Shown: in pieces, positions 25,170 to 34,500 of the stretch
How positions within the stretch are numbered: position 1 is the first letter of the stretch
How the letters are laid out: each line of letters opens with the position of its first letter
Assembly: GCF_009749405.1 (NCBI RefSeq)
Contig: NZ_WBIQ01000008.1
Span: 186,001-250,000, forward strand
Reading direction: 5' to 3'
DNA length: 64,000 nucleotides
Source: Agromyces lapidis
GTDB taxonomy: Bacteria; Actinomycetota; Actinomycetes; Actinomycetales; Microbacteriaceae
The notes under the pieces: generated by a model
The model's database searches: none
The model's input: only the letters and a program-made list of their open reading frames with translations
What the model was told of the DNA's origin: nothing
Made by a program: the position numbers and the translations under genes

Positions 25170-25211
25170 GAGCGCGTCGGCACCTCCGCAGTGCGGAGTG
25201 CCGACGCGCTC
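25170..25211. terminator. Strong bidirectional hairpin, PHP gene / DEAD-box helicase
   Basis: A 19-bp stem with one bulged C (arms 25170-25189 and 25193-25211) closes a 3-nt loop in the 111-bp gap between convergent genes. Confidence 0.8.
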
Positions 25212-25253
25212 GTCGTGGAGAAGCTGGTGCCCCCGGCCGGGGGCCTCGGCGGC

Positions 25254-26783
25254 CTAGGCCTGCGGCGCCACGGGCGCCGAACCGGCCGCACCGCTGCGTC
25301 CGGCACCGCCGCGACGGCGGCGACGGCGCGGGGCCGGCTTGCCGTCGTGGTGCTCGTGACCCTTGCCGTCGTGGGTGCCGGTGCCCGGCTCCTTCACAGC
25401 GTGGGTCTCGCCCGAGGCGTCGACCGGCGTCGACGCCGACTCGCCGGTGGGCTCGCCGGCGCGCGTACGACGACGGTTGCGGGTGCGGGGGGCGCGCTCG
25501 CCGTCGCCCTCGCGGCGCTCGCCGTTGCCCTCGTTGCGTCCGCCGCGCTCGCTCCGGCCCGCGGTGCTCGAACGCGTCGCGCTCGCGGCGGGAGCCGCGG
25601 GCTTCAGACGGCCCTTGGTGCCCGCGGGGATGTCGAGGTCGCTGAACAGGTGCGGGCTCGAGGAGTAGGTCTCGGTCGGCTCGGGCTGGCCGAACTCGAG
25701 GGCGCGGTTGATGAGCGCCCACTTGTGCAGGTCGTCCCAGTCGACGAACGTGACGGCGATTCCGGTCTTGCCCGCACGACCCGTTCGACCCGCGCGGTGC
25801 AGGTAGGTCTTGTCGTCGTCGGGGATGGTGTGGTTGATCACATGCGTGACGTCGTCGACGTCGATGCCTCGCGCCGCGACATCCGTGGCGATGAGCACGT
25901 CTTTCTTGCCGGCCTTGAAGGCGGCCATCGCGCGCTCGCGCTGGTCCTGGTTGAGGTCGCCGTGCACGGCCGCGGCGTTGAAGCCGCGGTCGTTGAGCTC
26001 TTCGACGAGCTTTGCCGCCGCGCGCTTCGTGCGCGTGAAGATGACCGTCTTGCCGCGACCGTCGGCCTGGAGGATGCGCGCGATCACCTCGTCTTTGTCG
26101 AGCGAGTGCGCGCGGTACACGAGGTGCTTGATGTTCGCCTGCGTGAGGCCCTCGTCGGGGTCGTTCGCGCGGATGTGGATCGGCTTCGACATGAAGCGAC
26201 GCGCGAGCGCGACGATCGGGCCGGGCATGGTCGCCGAGAAGAGCATGGTGTGACGCACGGCGGGCACCTTCGAGAAGATCTTCTCGATGTCGGAGAGGAA
26301 GCCGAGGTCGAGCATCTTGTCGGCCTCGTCGAGCACGATCTCCTGCACCTCGCCGAGGTTCAGGAGGCGCTGGCTCGCCAGGTCGAGGAGGCGCCCCGGG
26401 GTGCCGACGACGATCTGCGCGCCGGCCTTGATCTGCTCGATCTGGCCCTCGTACGCCTTGCCGCCGTAGATCGAGACGATCTTGGTCGGACGGTTCGAGG
26501 TCGCCAGCTCGAGGTCTTCGGAGACCTGCACCGCGAGTTCGCGGGTCGGCACGACGACGAGCGCCTTGACCCCGGGGGCCGGGTCGTCGCCGAGACGCTG
26601 GATCAGCGGGAGGCCGAACCCGAAGGTCTTGCCGGTGCCGGTCTTGGCCTGGCCGATGATGTCCTGGCCCGAGAGGGCGAGGGGGATGGTCTGCTCCTGG
26701 ATGGGGAAGGCATCGATGATGCCCTTCCCGGTGAGGGCGTCGACGATGTCGGACGCGATGCCGAGGTCGGTGAAAGTGGTCAC
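25254..26783 (-). CDS. DEAD-box RNA helicase, RhlE-like
   Basis: The 509-aa helicase shows all core motifs: Q motif FPIQEQTIPLAL, AKTGTGKT (I), PTRELAVQ, GTPGRLLDL, LDEADKML (DEAD), FSATMP (SAT), ATDVAARGIDVDDV and HRAGRTGRAGKTG. After residue 380 comes a low-complexity basic tail with RRRRRRGG and His/Gly/Glu stretches, likely for RNA contact. Roles are in RNA turnover or ribosome assembly, particularly in the cold. The GTG start at 26783 has only a weak AGGCAG. A TAGGGT -10 on this strand at 26891-26886 would give a leader of about 95 nt, a place for post-transcriptional control. Confidence 0.93.
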   Translation of the reverse strand: MTTFTDLGIASDIVDALTGKGIIDAFPIQEQTIPLALSGQDIIGQAKTGTGKTFGFGLPLIQRLGDDPAPGVKALVVVPTRELAVQVSEDLELATSNRPTKIVSIYGGKAYEGQIEQIKAGAQIVVGTPGRLLDLASQRLLNLGEVQEIVLDEADKMLDLGFLSDIEKIFSKVPAVRHTMLFSATMPGPIVALARRFMSKPIHIRANDPDEGLTQANIKHLVYRAHSLDKDEVIARILQADGRGKTVIFTRTKRAAAKLVEELNDRGFNAAAVHGDLNQDQRERAMAAFKAGKKDVLIATDVAARGIDVDDVTHVINHTIPDDDKTYLHRAGRTGRAGKTGIAVTFVDWDDLHKWALINRALEFGQPEPTETYSSSPHLFSDLDIPAGTKGRLKPAAPAASATRSSTAGRSERGGRNEGNGERREGDGERAPRTRNRRRTRAGEPTGESASTPVDASGETHAVKEPGTGTHDGKGHEHHDGKPAPRRRRRRGGAGRSGAAGSAPVAPQA

Positions 26784-26885
26784 AAATCTGCCTGTCGGTC
26801 GTGCTTCGAGAATGAAGGTCGTGAGGTGCGCCTCGACTTCAACCCCGGGCGCACGGCCGCGGCTCCGATGTCCGCATGCCCTTAC

Positions 26886-26922
26886 ACCCTATCGGAGAGT
26901 GCCTGTGCGCCTCGGATAGGCT
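26886..26922. promoter_or_regulatory. Mirror-image divergent promoters, helicase / ferritin-like gene
   Basis: An imperfect 10-bp inverted repeat (26888-26897 with 26911-26920, one mismatch) contains both -10 hexamers: TAGGGT on the minus strand (26891-26886) and TAGGCT on the plus strand (26917-26922). The plus-strand -10 ends 6 nt before GTG 26929. Confidence 0.5.
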
Positions 26923-26928
26923 GTCTTC

Positions 26929-27648
26929 GTGGTGTTCTGGTCCAGCAGGCGCGGTGCGCGTCCCGAGCTTCCGCGGCTGCGACCCCGGGTCGCCCCGACG
27001 GAGGTCACCAAGGTCGACTTCACCGAGCTCGTGCCCGAGCCGGTGCCGTTCCTCGGGCAGGCCGCGTACATCCAGCTCGAGTTCTTCGAGAGCCTCTCGA
27101 CGGCCGTCATCGGCGCGCCCTCGATGCGCTCGAAGGAGGGGCTGAGCGCCGCGGCGGGCGTCGCCCTCCGCCGGCACCACGAGCTCATCGCAGAACTGCG
27201 CCACCTCGACGTCGAACCCGAGGCGGTCATGGTGCCGTTCGCGCCGGCGACCGACCGGCTCGGCGAGTCGACGGCCGGCGCCGACTGGCACGAGCTGCTG
27301 CTCGGCGTGCACGTCACCTCGGGCATGCTCGACGACTACTTCTCGCGTCTCGCCGCCGGCCTGCCGACGGGGCTCAGCACGCGGGTCCGCGGAATCCTCG
27401 CGGGCGGCGGCATCGGCGAGGTGCTCGACGCCGAACTGCGTGCCGCGATCGCGGCGGAGCCCGGCCTCGCCGACCGCCTCGCGCTGTGGGGCCGCAGCAT
27501 CGTCGGCGACACCCTGCTCATCGCCCGTTCGGCGCTGCGCGCCTCCGACTCGGCCGATCGCACCGCCGGCGACCGGGTCGAGCCGGTCTTCACCGAGCTG
27601 ATCGCCGAGCACACGCGTCGCATGGACGCGCTCGGCCTCACCGCCTGA
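26929..27648 (+). CDS. Ferritin-like-fold protein (MiaE-like)
   Basis: The 239-aa mainly helical protein belongs to a group of actinobacterial ferritin-like proteins that lie beside the DEAD-box helicase. Carboxylate/His helices are visible (QLEFFESLSTA; RRHHELIAELRHLD; DWHELLLGVHVTSGMLDDYF; FTELIAEHTRRMDAL), suggesting a di-iron site, but a complete ligand set cannot be assigned by eye. A role like tRNA-hydroxylase MiaE has been proposed for the fold; unproven here. GTG 26929 is preferred to GTG 26932 because TAGGCT ends 6 nt before it. Confidence 0.7.
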   Translation: MVFWSSRRGARPELPRLRPRVAPTEVTKVDFTELVPEPVPFLGQAAYIQLEFFESLSTAVIGAPSMRSKEGLSAAAGVALRRHHELIAELRHLDVEPEAVMVPFAPATDRLGESTAGADWHELLLGVHVTSGMLDDYFSRLAAGLPTGLSTRVRGILAGGGIGEVLDAELRAAIAAEPGLADRLALWGRSIVGDTLLIARSALRASDSADRTAGDRVEPVFTELIAEHTRRMDALGLTA

Positions 27649-27714
27649 GACGGCGCACCGCCGGTCACCGGGCCGGCGGCTCGGTATCCGGGGCGATCAC
27701 CCGGACGTACCGGG

Positions 27715-28020
27715 TCAGGCGCGGCTGACGCCCGGCCGCGAGAGGCGCTCGAAGAGCACGGCGTCCGCCTTCTGGCGGCCCGGACCGATGAGGTACCCGG
27801 CGGCCGCCGACGCGAGGCCGGACGCGACGAGCGCGACGACCCAGATCCAGCCGCCGTCCCACGCCCAGCCGAGCCAGGTCAGCGCAACCCACACGACGGC
27901 GGCGACGGCCGCACCGATCGACGGCACGAGTGCGACGCCCCGCATCTGGCGGTACGGGAAGACGAAGTGCGCGGCGAGGCCGAGGATGGCTCCGCCGAGC
28001 GTGACGAAGAGGAGTTCCAT
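27715..28020 (-). CDS. Small hypothetical membrane protein
   Basis: This 101-aa protein has three hydrophobic segments (LLFVTLGGAILGLAAHFVF; LVPSIGAAVAAVVWVALTW; GWIWVVALVASGLASAAAGY) and a short basic cytoplasmic end. No family function is known to me. The ATG is 2 bp after the DUF3107 stop and has no ribosome site of its own, so it is translationally coupled to that gene. Confidence 0.75.
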   Translation of the reverse strand: MELLFVTLGGAILGLAAHFVFPYRQMRGVALVPSIGAAVAAVVWVALTWLGWAWDGGWIWVVALVASGLASAAAGYLIGPGRQKADAVLFERLSRPGVSRA

Positions 28021-28022
28021 CG

Positions 28023-28247
28023 TCAGGCGACGAAACCGACGCGACGCGACTCCTCGGAGCCGATCTCGACGTAGGCGAGCGCTGCGGCGGGGACCACGAA
28101 GACGGTGCCCTTGTCGTCGGAGAGCTTCAGGAGCGGAGACTGCCCGGCGAGGGCCGCCGCGACGGCCTGCTCGACCTCTGCGGCCGACTGCGAGGTCTCG
28201 AACCCGAGTTCACGGGGGGAGTTCTGGATGCCGATGCGAACGTCCAC
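28023..28247 (-). CDS. DUF3107 protein (TB9.4-like)
   Basis: The 74-aa protein MDVRIGIQNSPRELGFETSQ, ending in VYVEIGSEE-like AYVEIGSEESRRVGFV, is the conserved actinobacterial DUF3107 family (TB9.4 in mycobacteria). Function unknown. The GTG at 28247 follows AAAGG by about 6 nt, and TAGGGT farther up suggests a leader of about 27 nt. It is divergent from adnA, as in mycobacteria. Confidence 0.85.
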   Translation of the reverse strand: MDVRIGIQNSPRELGFETSQSAAEVEQAVAAALAGQSPLLKLSDDKGTVFVVPAAALAYVEIGSEESRRVGFVA

Positions 28248-28340
28248 GGTGCGCCTTTCTGCTCTTGCTCAAACCCTACACATCGTGCCGTGCCGAGCCG
28301 TTCGCGTTCACTGTCGGCGGAACGGGTTAACGTTGCCGAC

Positions 28341-31300
28341 ATGCAGGGCACCCGAACCGTTCCAGACCTCGTCCGAAACCTCTCGGGTGGCGGCCACGCG
28401 GCGGTCTTCGGCGCCCCCGGCAGCGGCAAGACGAGCCTTGCGATCGAGCTCGTCGCCGATCGCATCGAACGGCTCGGCCACTCGAGCGACGAGGTGCTCG
28501 TCGTCTCGGCGACCCGCACCGCGGCGACCGCGCTCCGCGACGCGCTCGCCGTGCGCCTCGGCCTCACGACGCGCGGCCCGCTCGCCCGCACCGCCAACTC
28601 CATCGCCTTCCAGCTCGTGCGCGCGTACACGGGCGCCTCGGTGACCCTGCTCACGGGCGCCGAGCACGACCACATCGTCGGCGAGCTCCTCGACGGCGGC
28701 ATCCGCGACGGGTTCGGCCCCGAGTGGCCCGACCCGCTGACGCCCGAGGTGCGGGTGCTGCGCGGGTTCCGCACCGAGCTGCGCGACCTGCTCATGCGCG
28801 CCGTCGAGCACGGCGTCGACGCCGAGACGCTCGCCCGGCTCGGCCGGCGCTGCGAGCGCCCCGAGTGGGTGGCGGCCGCCGACTTCCTCGCCGAGTACGA
28901 CGAGGTCAAGGCCCAGCTGCGTCCGAACCAGTTCGACTCGGCCGAGCTCGCGGCCTTCGCGGCGGCGGTCGTGCGCCGCAGCCCCGACGACGCCGACGCC
29001 GCGGCCGCGCTCGGCCTGCTCGCACGGCTCAGGCTCATCGTCGTCGACGATGCGCAGGAGGCCACCGAGGCGACCGCCGCGCTCCTCGGCGCCTTCGCCG
29101 CCCGCGGCGTGCAGGTGATCGCGATCGGCGACCCCGACGTCGCGAGCAACGGATTCCGCGGCGGGCGCCCCGAGCTGCTCGGGGCGCTCTCGAACGTGCT
29201 CGACGGCGCCCCGGTCGAGCGTCACGCGCTGCCCGTCGTGCACCGCGGCACCGCCGAGCTCCGCGCGGTCGTGCAGTCCGCGACGGCGCACATCGGTGCG
29301 GCGCTCGGCGGTGCCCACCGTGTCGCCACGGTGCCCGCGTCGTCGGCATCCGAGGCCGGACGAGGTGCTGCGGCCGGTTCCCCGGCGGAGACCGGGCAGA
29401 GCGGCCCTGCTGCGGCCGCGCGTCCGCCGCTCGCGCCGGTCGTCGGCGTCGAGGCGCCCTCGCACGCGGCCGAGTGCCGCGCCGTCGCGGCCGTGCTGCG
29501 AGAGCGCCACCTGCTCGACGGGGTGCCCTGGTCCGAGATGGCCGTCGTCCTGCGCTCCGGCGGCGACGTGCCGGCCTTCGAGCGCGGACTCGCGCTCGCC
29601 GAGGTGCCGACCGCCGGCAGCGCCGCGCGCACCGCCCTGCGCGACGCCCCGGCCGCGGCGGCGCTGCTCACGGCCGCCTCGCTCGTGCTCGATCGCGAAC
29701 CGCTCACCGCCGAACTCGCGGTCGCACTGCTCACCGGGCCGATCGGGCGGCTCGACGGGGTCGGTCTCCGACGCCTGCGGCTCGCCCTCCGCCACGAAGA
29801 GCTCGCGAACGGCGGCGACCGCACGGGTGACGAGCTCCTCGTCGAAGCCCTCGGCGCACCGGGCGGCTTCGACTCGATCGACGCCGCACCTGCCCGGCGC
29901 GCCGCGCGCCTCGCGAAGCTGGTCGCCTCCGCCCGTGCCGAGGCGGCGCGCGGACGCACCGTCGAAGAGCTGCTCTGGGCGCTGTGGGAGGGCAGCGGGC
30001 TCGCCGCCGAGTGGGGTGCGCAGGCGGCCGGCACGGGCGTGCTCGCCGATGAGGCGAACCGCTCGCTCGACGCAGCAGTGGCCCTCTTCGCCGCCGCGCA
30101 GCGGTTCGTCGAGCGCGAGCCCGACGCGCCGGCCGTGCGCTTCGTCGACGAGGTGTTCGCGAGCGAACTCCCCGAAGACTCGCTCGCGCCGCAACGCAGC
30201 GCCGAGACGGTGCTGGTGACGACTCCGCCGGCGCTCATCGGGCGTTCGTTCGCGGTCGTCGTCGTGGCGGGGCTGCAAGACGGCGTCTGGCCGAACCTCC
30301 GACCCCGCGGCACCCTGCTGCACGCGGGTCTTCTCGCGCGCACCGCCGCGGCCGTGCGCGCGGGCGCTCCGCTGCCGACGGTCGAGTCGGTGCCCGAGGC
30401 CCGCGTCGCAGTGCGCAGCGACGAACTGCGCCTGTTCGCGCTCGCCGCCTCGCGCGCCGAACGCCAACTCGTGCTCAGCTGCACCGCCAACGACGACGAA
30501 CAGCCCTCGATGCTCATGGGCTACGCGCCCGACCGACTGCGCGCGCCGCGCGGCCGCCCGCTGCACCTGCGGGGGCTCGTGGGGGCGCTCCGGCGCGAGA
30601 CGGTCTCCTCGCCGGCCGGCGAGGCGCCGGCCGCGCTCGCGCTGCTCGCCGAGGCCGGCGTGCCGGGCGCCCACCCCGACGACTGGTACGGGCTCGCGAC
30701 TGCCTCGACGACCGCCCCGCTCGTCGATCTCGCCGGCGATCCCGAGGCGGTCGTCGCCGTCTCCCCGTCGCAGATCGATCGCGTCGAGGAGTCGCCGCTC
30801 GGCTGGTTCATCGACCACGTGGCTTCGCCGCCGTCGGGCATCGCCGCTTCGATCGGCACGATCGTGCACGCCGTGGTCGAAGAGGCCGGTGCGCGAGACG
30901 ACGGCGACACGAGCATCGAGGCGCTGTGGGCGGGCGTCGAGGAGCGCCTGCGCGAGGTCCGCTTCGAGGCGGGGTGGGTCGCCGAACGCGAGCGGCGCGG
31001 TGCCCGGCGCATGGCCGAGGGCGCGGCCGACTACCTCGCGGGCTTCGCCGACGACGGCAAGGTGCTGCTCGAGGCCGAGGGGCGCTTCACGCTCGAGGTC
31101 GGGCGGGTGCGCATCACGGGCACGATCGACCGGGTCGAGGCCTCCGCCGACGGCACGACGGTGATCGTCGACCTGAAGACCGGGCGCACCCCGCCGACCG
31201 CGGCGCAGACCGCCGCGCACCCGCAGCTCGCCGCATACCAGCTGGCCGCACGAGCCGGCGCGGTGCCGAACCGCGGCCACCTCGGCGGGGCGAAGCTCGT

Positions 31301-31514
31301 CTACCTCGCGAAGCCGGCCTCAGGCAAGGGCTACACCGAGCGGGCGCAGCAACCGTTCGACGACGAGGCCGAGGCGCTGTTCCGCGAGCGTCTCGAGGCG
31401 GTCGCGCAGACGATGGCCGGCGGCGCGTTCGACGGCCCCGCCGAGCTCGGCTTCGGGTCGCGCTTCGGTGCCTGGCAGTATCGCGTCCACCTCGTTCCGG
31501 CGGTGTCGGCATGA
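28341..31514 (+). CDS. adnA: AdnA-type helicase-nuclease subunit
   Basis: AdnA pairs with AdnB in the actinobacterial DNA end-resection machine that stands in for RecBCD/AddAB. The 1057-aa protein has a P-loop GAPGSGKT at residues 24-31, a UvrD/PcrA-like helicase body and a C-terminal RecB-family nuclease with VIVDLKTGRTPPTAAQTAAH (Asp and Lys of the active site). The Walker B reads VVDDAQE rather than VDEYQD, in line with a weaker motor than AdnB. ATG 28341 is set by TAACGT 7 nt upstream. The stop overlaps adnB as ATGA. Confidence 0.92.
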   Translation: MQGTRTVPDLVRNLSGGGHAAVFGAPGSGKTSLAIELVADRIERLGHSSDEVLVVSATRTAATALRDALAVRLGLTTRGPLARTANSIAFQLVRAYTGASVTLLTGAEHDHIVGELLDGGIRDGFGPEWPDPLTPEVRVLRGFRTELRDLLMRAVEHGVDAETLARLGRRCERPEWVAAADFLAEYDEVKAQLRPNQFDSAELAAFAAAVVRRSPDDADAAAALGLLARLRLIVVDDAQEATEATAALLGAFAARGVQVIAIGDPDVASNGFRGGRPELLGALSNVLDGAPVERHALPVVHRGTAELRAVVQSATAHIGAALGGAHRVATVPASSASEAGRGAAAGSPAETGQSGPAAAARPPLAPVVGVEAPSHAAECRAVAAVLRERHLLDGVPWSEMAVVLRSGGDVPAFERGLALAEVPTAGSAARTALRDAPAAAALLTAASLVLDREPLTAELAVALLTGPIGRLDGVGLRRLRLALRHEELANGGDRTGDELLVEALGAPGGFDSIDAAPARRAARLAKLVASARAEAARGRTVEELLWALWEGSGLAAEWGAQAAGTGVLADEANRSLDAAVALFAAAQRFVEREPDAPAVRFVDEVFASELPEDSLAPQRSAETVLVTTPPALIGRSFAVVVVAGLQDGVWPNLRPRGTLLHAGLLARTAAAVRAGAPLPTVESVPEARVAVRSDELRLFALAASRAERQLVLSCTANDDEQPSMLMGYAPDRLRAPRGRPLHLRGLVGALRRETVSSPAGEAPAALALLAEAGVPGAHPDDWYGLATASTTAPLVDLAGDPEAVVAVSPSQIDRVEESPLGWFIDHVASPPSGIAASIGTIVHAVVEEAGARDDGDTSIEALWAGVEERLREVRFEAGWVAERERRGARRMAEGAADYLAGFADDGKVLLEAEGRFTLEVGRVRITGTIDRVEASADGTTVIVDLKTGRTPPTAAQTAAHPQLAAYQLAARAGAVPNRGHLGGAKLVYLAKPASGKGYTERAQQPFDDEAEALFRERLEAVAQTMAGGAFDGPAELGFGSRFGAWQYRVHLVPAVSA

Positions 31515-34500
31515 GCGGCGGGGCGCTGAGCGCGCTCGAGATCGCCACCCGCCTCGGACTGCATGCGCCGACGCCCGAGCAGCGCGCGGTCATCGAGGCC
31601 GATCCGCGCGGCCAGAGCATCGTCGTCGCCGGAGCCGGCAGCGGCAAGACCGAGACGATGGCGAACCGCGTGGTCTGGCTGCTCGCGAACGGGCACGTCG
31701 AGGTGCCCGAGGTGCTCGGGCTCACCTTCACCCGCAAGGCGGCGGGCGAACTGGCCGAGCGCGTGCGCGAGCGGGTGGCGCAGCTCGTCGACGAGGGCAT
31801 CGCGGCCGTCGCGCTCGACCCGATCGAGTCGGCCGCGGTCGGCACGTACAACGCGTTCGCGAGCTCGATCTACCGCGAGCACGCGATGCTCATCGGGCGC
31901 GAGCCCGACGCCTCGGTGCTCGGCGAGGCGGCCGCCTGGCAGCTCGCGCGCACGGTGGTCGCAGCCTCCGCCGACCCGCGGCTGGTCGAGCTCGACGCTT
32001 CGCTCGAGAAGGTCACCGGTGCGGTGCTCGGCCTCAGCCGGGCCCTCGCCGAGAACGTCGCCGACAGCCGCGATGTGCGCGTCATGGTGCGCGACTTCCT
32101 GCAGATGGAGGGGCTTCCGATCGAGGCGCCGCGCAAGCGCACCGACTTCGCCTCCTTCGTCGACGCACTGGGCGTCGTCGGCGCGTTGCCGCCGCTGCTC
32201 GAACTCGCCGACGCGTACGCGACGGTCAAGCAGCAGCGCGGCTTCGTCGAATTCTCCGACCAGGTCTCGCTCGCGCTCGCGATCTGCGAACGGCACCCCG
32301 AGGTCGTCGCCGCGCACCGCGAGCGATACCGCACGGTCCTGCTCGACGAGTACCAGGACACGAGCGTCGTGCAGACGCGCCTGCTGTCGGTGCTCTTCGG
32401 CGGCCACGCGGTGATGGCGGTCGGCGACCCCGACCAGTCGATCTACGGCTGGCGCGGTGCCAGTGCCGCGAACCTCGCGCGCTTCGGGCGCGATTTCGCC
32501 GTGGGCGACGAGGCCGCGGTGTACGACCTGTCGACGAGCTGGCGCAATCCCCGCATCGTGCTCGACGCGGCCAACGCGCTCATCGCCCCGCTCGACGCCG
32601 GCATCCCGAAGGCGCCGCTCAGCGCGTCGCCGTTCGCCGGGCCGGGCCGCCTCGACGTGAGCTGGAGCGAGACCATCGACGACGAAGCGGCCGCGGTCGC
32701 CGACTGGTTCGCCAGGCGTCTCGGCCGCGGTGGCGAGGCGGCGAGCGGGGCGCTGCTCTGCCGAACCTTCGCCAACGTCGACGTCTTCACCGAGGCTCTG
32801 CGCGCGCGGGGGGTGCCGGTGCACGTGCTCGGCATGGCGGGGCTGCTCGACCAACCGGTGATCGCCGACCTCGTGTGCGTCCTCCGCGTGGTGCACGACC
32901 CCTCCGCCGGGTCCGAGCTCGTGCGGGTGCTCGGCGGTGCGCGCTGGCGCATCGGCCCGGCCGACCTCGACGCCCTGCGCTCGCTCGCGAAGTGGCTCGC
33001 CGACCGCGACCTCGCGAGCCGGCGCCTGGCCGACGAGGTGCGCCGGGGCCTTCGCACCTCGATCGCCGTCGACGAGTCGCCCTCGATCGTCGACGCGCTC
33101 GACTTCCTGCTCACCGCTCCCGACGAGCACTCCGCGCTGCGCGGCTTCAGCGAGACGGGGCTCGCACGTATGCGTCGAGCGGGTGCCCAGCTGCAGGCGC
33201 TCCGGCGGCGGGCCGGCCTCGGGCTCATCGACTTCGTGAGCCTCGTGCAGCAGGAGTTGCTGCTCGACCTCGAAGTGGCGGCGAACGCCGCGCAGCCCCT
33301 CGGCGCACCGAGCCTCGAGGCGTTCGACGAACTGCTCATCGGCTTCGTCGAGATGAGCGAGCAGCCGACGCTCGGCGCGTTCCTCACCTGGCTCACCGAA
33401 GCCGAGCAGCGCGACCGGCTCTCGCCCCGTCAAGACGAACCCGAGCCGGGTGCCGTGCAGGTGCTCTCGATCCACGGCTCGAAGGGGCTCGAGTGGGACC
33501 TCGTGGCGATTCCGCGCATGGTGGATGCCGAGGTGCCGTCGAAGCCGCGCTCGACGAAGGGATGGCTCGCGTTCGGCGAGCTGCCGAACGAGTTCAAGGG
33601 CGACGCCGACGAGCTCCCCGAGCTGCAGTGGCGCGGCGCGCAGAGCCAGGCCGAGTTCGACGCCGCCGTCTCGGCGTTCGCCGACGAGAACCGCGAGCGC
33701 CACGCCGAGGAGGAGCGACGGCTCGCCTACGTGGCGCTGACCCGGGCCCGCGCCGAGCTGCTGCTCAGCGGCTCGTGGTGGTCGACGCAGAAGGCGCCGC
33801 GGCAGCCGAGCCCGTTCCTCCGCGAGCTCGTGCAGGCGGGCGTCGTGTCGATCGATGTTCTGCCCGGGGCGCCCGAGCATGACGAGAACCCGCGCACCGG
33901 CACCGCCGAGCGGGTCAGCTGGCCGCTCGACCCGCTCGGTCACCGGCGCGCGGCGGTCGAGGCCGCGGCCGAGGCCGTGCGCGCCGCCGCCTTGCGGCCG
34001 AGCGGTGCGGGCATCGGCCCGAGGCTCTCCGACGAGCTCCGACTGCTGCTCGAGGAGCGCCGCCGCCGTCACGACCCGGCGGAGGCGCCCGAGATCCCGG
34101 TGCGGGTGCCCGCGTCGCGGTTCAAGGACTACGTCGACGATCCGCTCGCGGTCGCCGCCGCGCTCCGACGGCCGATGCCCCAGCGGCCGTTCCGTGCGAC
34201 GCGCATCGGCACGCTCTTCCACGAGTGGGTCGAGCAGCGCTCGCTCGACCCGGTCGACGCGTTCGACGGGCTCGACGGCCTCGCCCCGGTCGGCGGCGCC
34301 GACGGGTTCGGCGTCTCTGACGGGTTCGGCGCGTCCGACGGCGTCGGCGCCACCGACGGGTTCGGCGGAATCGACGATCTCGACGGGCAGCCCGGTCTCG
34401 ACGGGTCCGACGGCGACGAGACCGTCGCGGTCGACCCGGAGCGCGGCGAGGTCGAACCCGAGCGCCTACGGGCGCTGCAGGCGACCTTCGCCGCCTCCGA

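Noticed and set aside
28308..31280. Long minus-strand frame opposite adnA
   Set aside because: An antisense shadow with Arg/Gly/Glu-rich composition and no motifs; adnA on the plus strand has all helicase and nuclease motifs.
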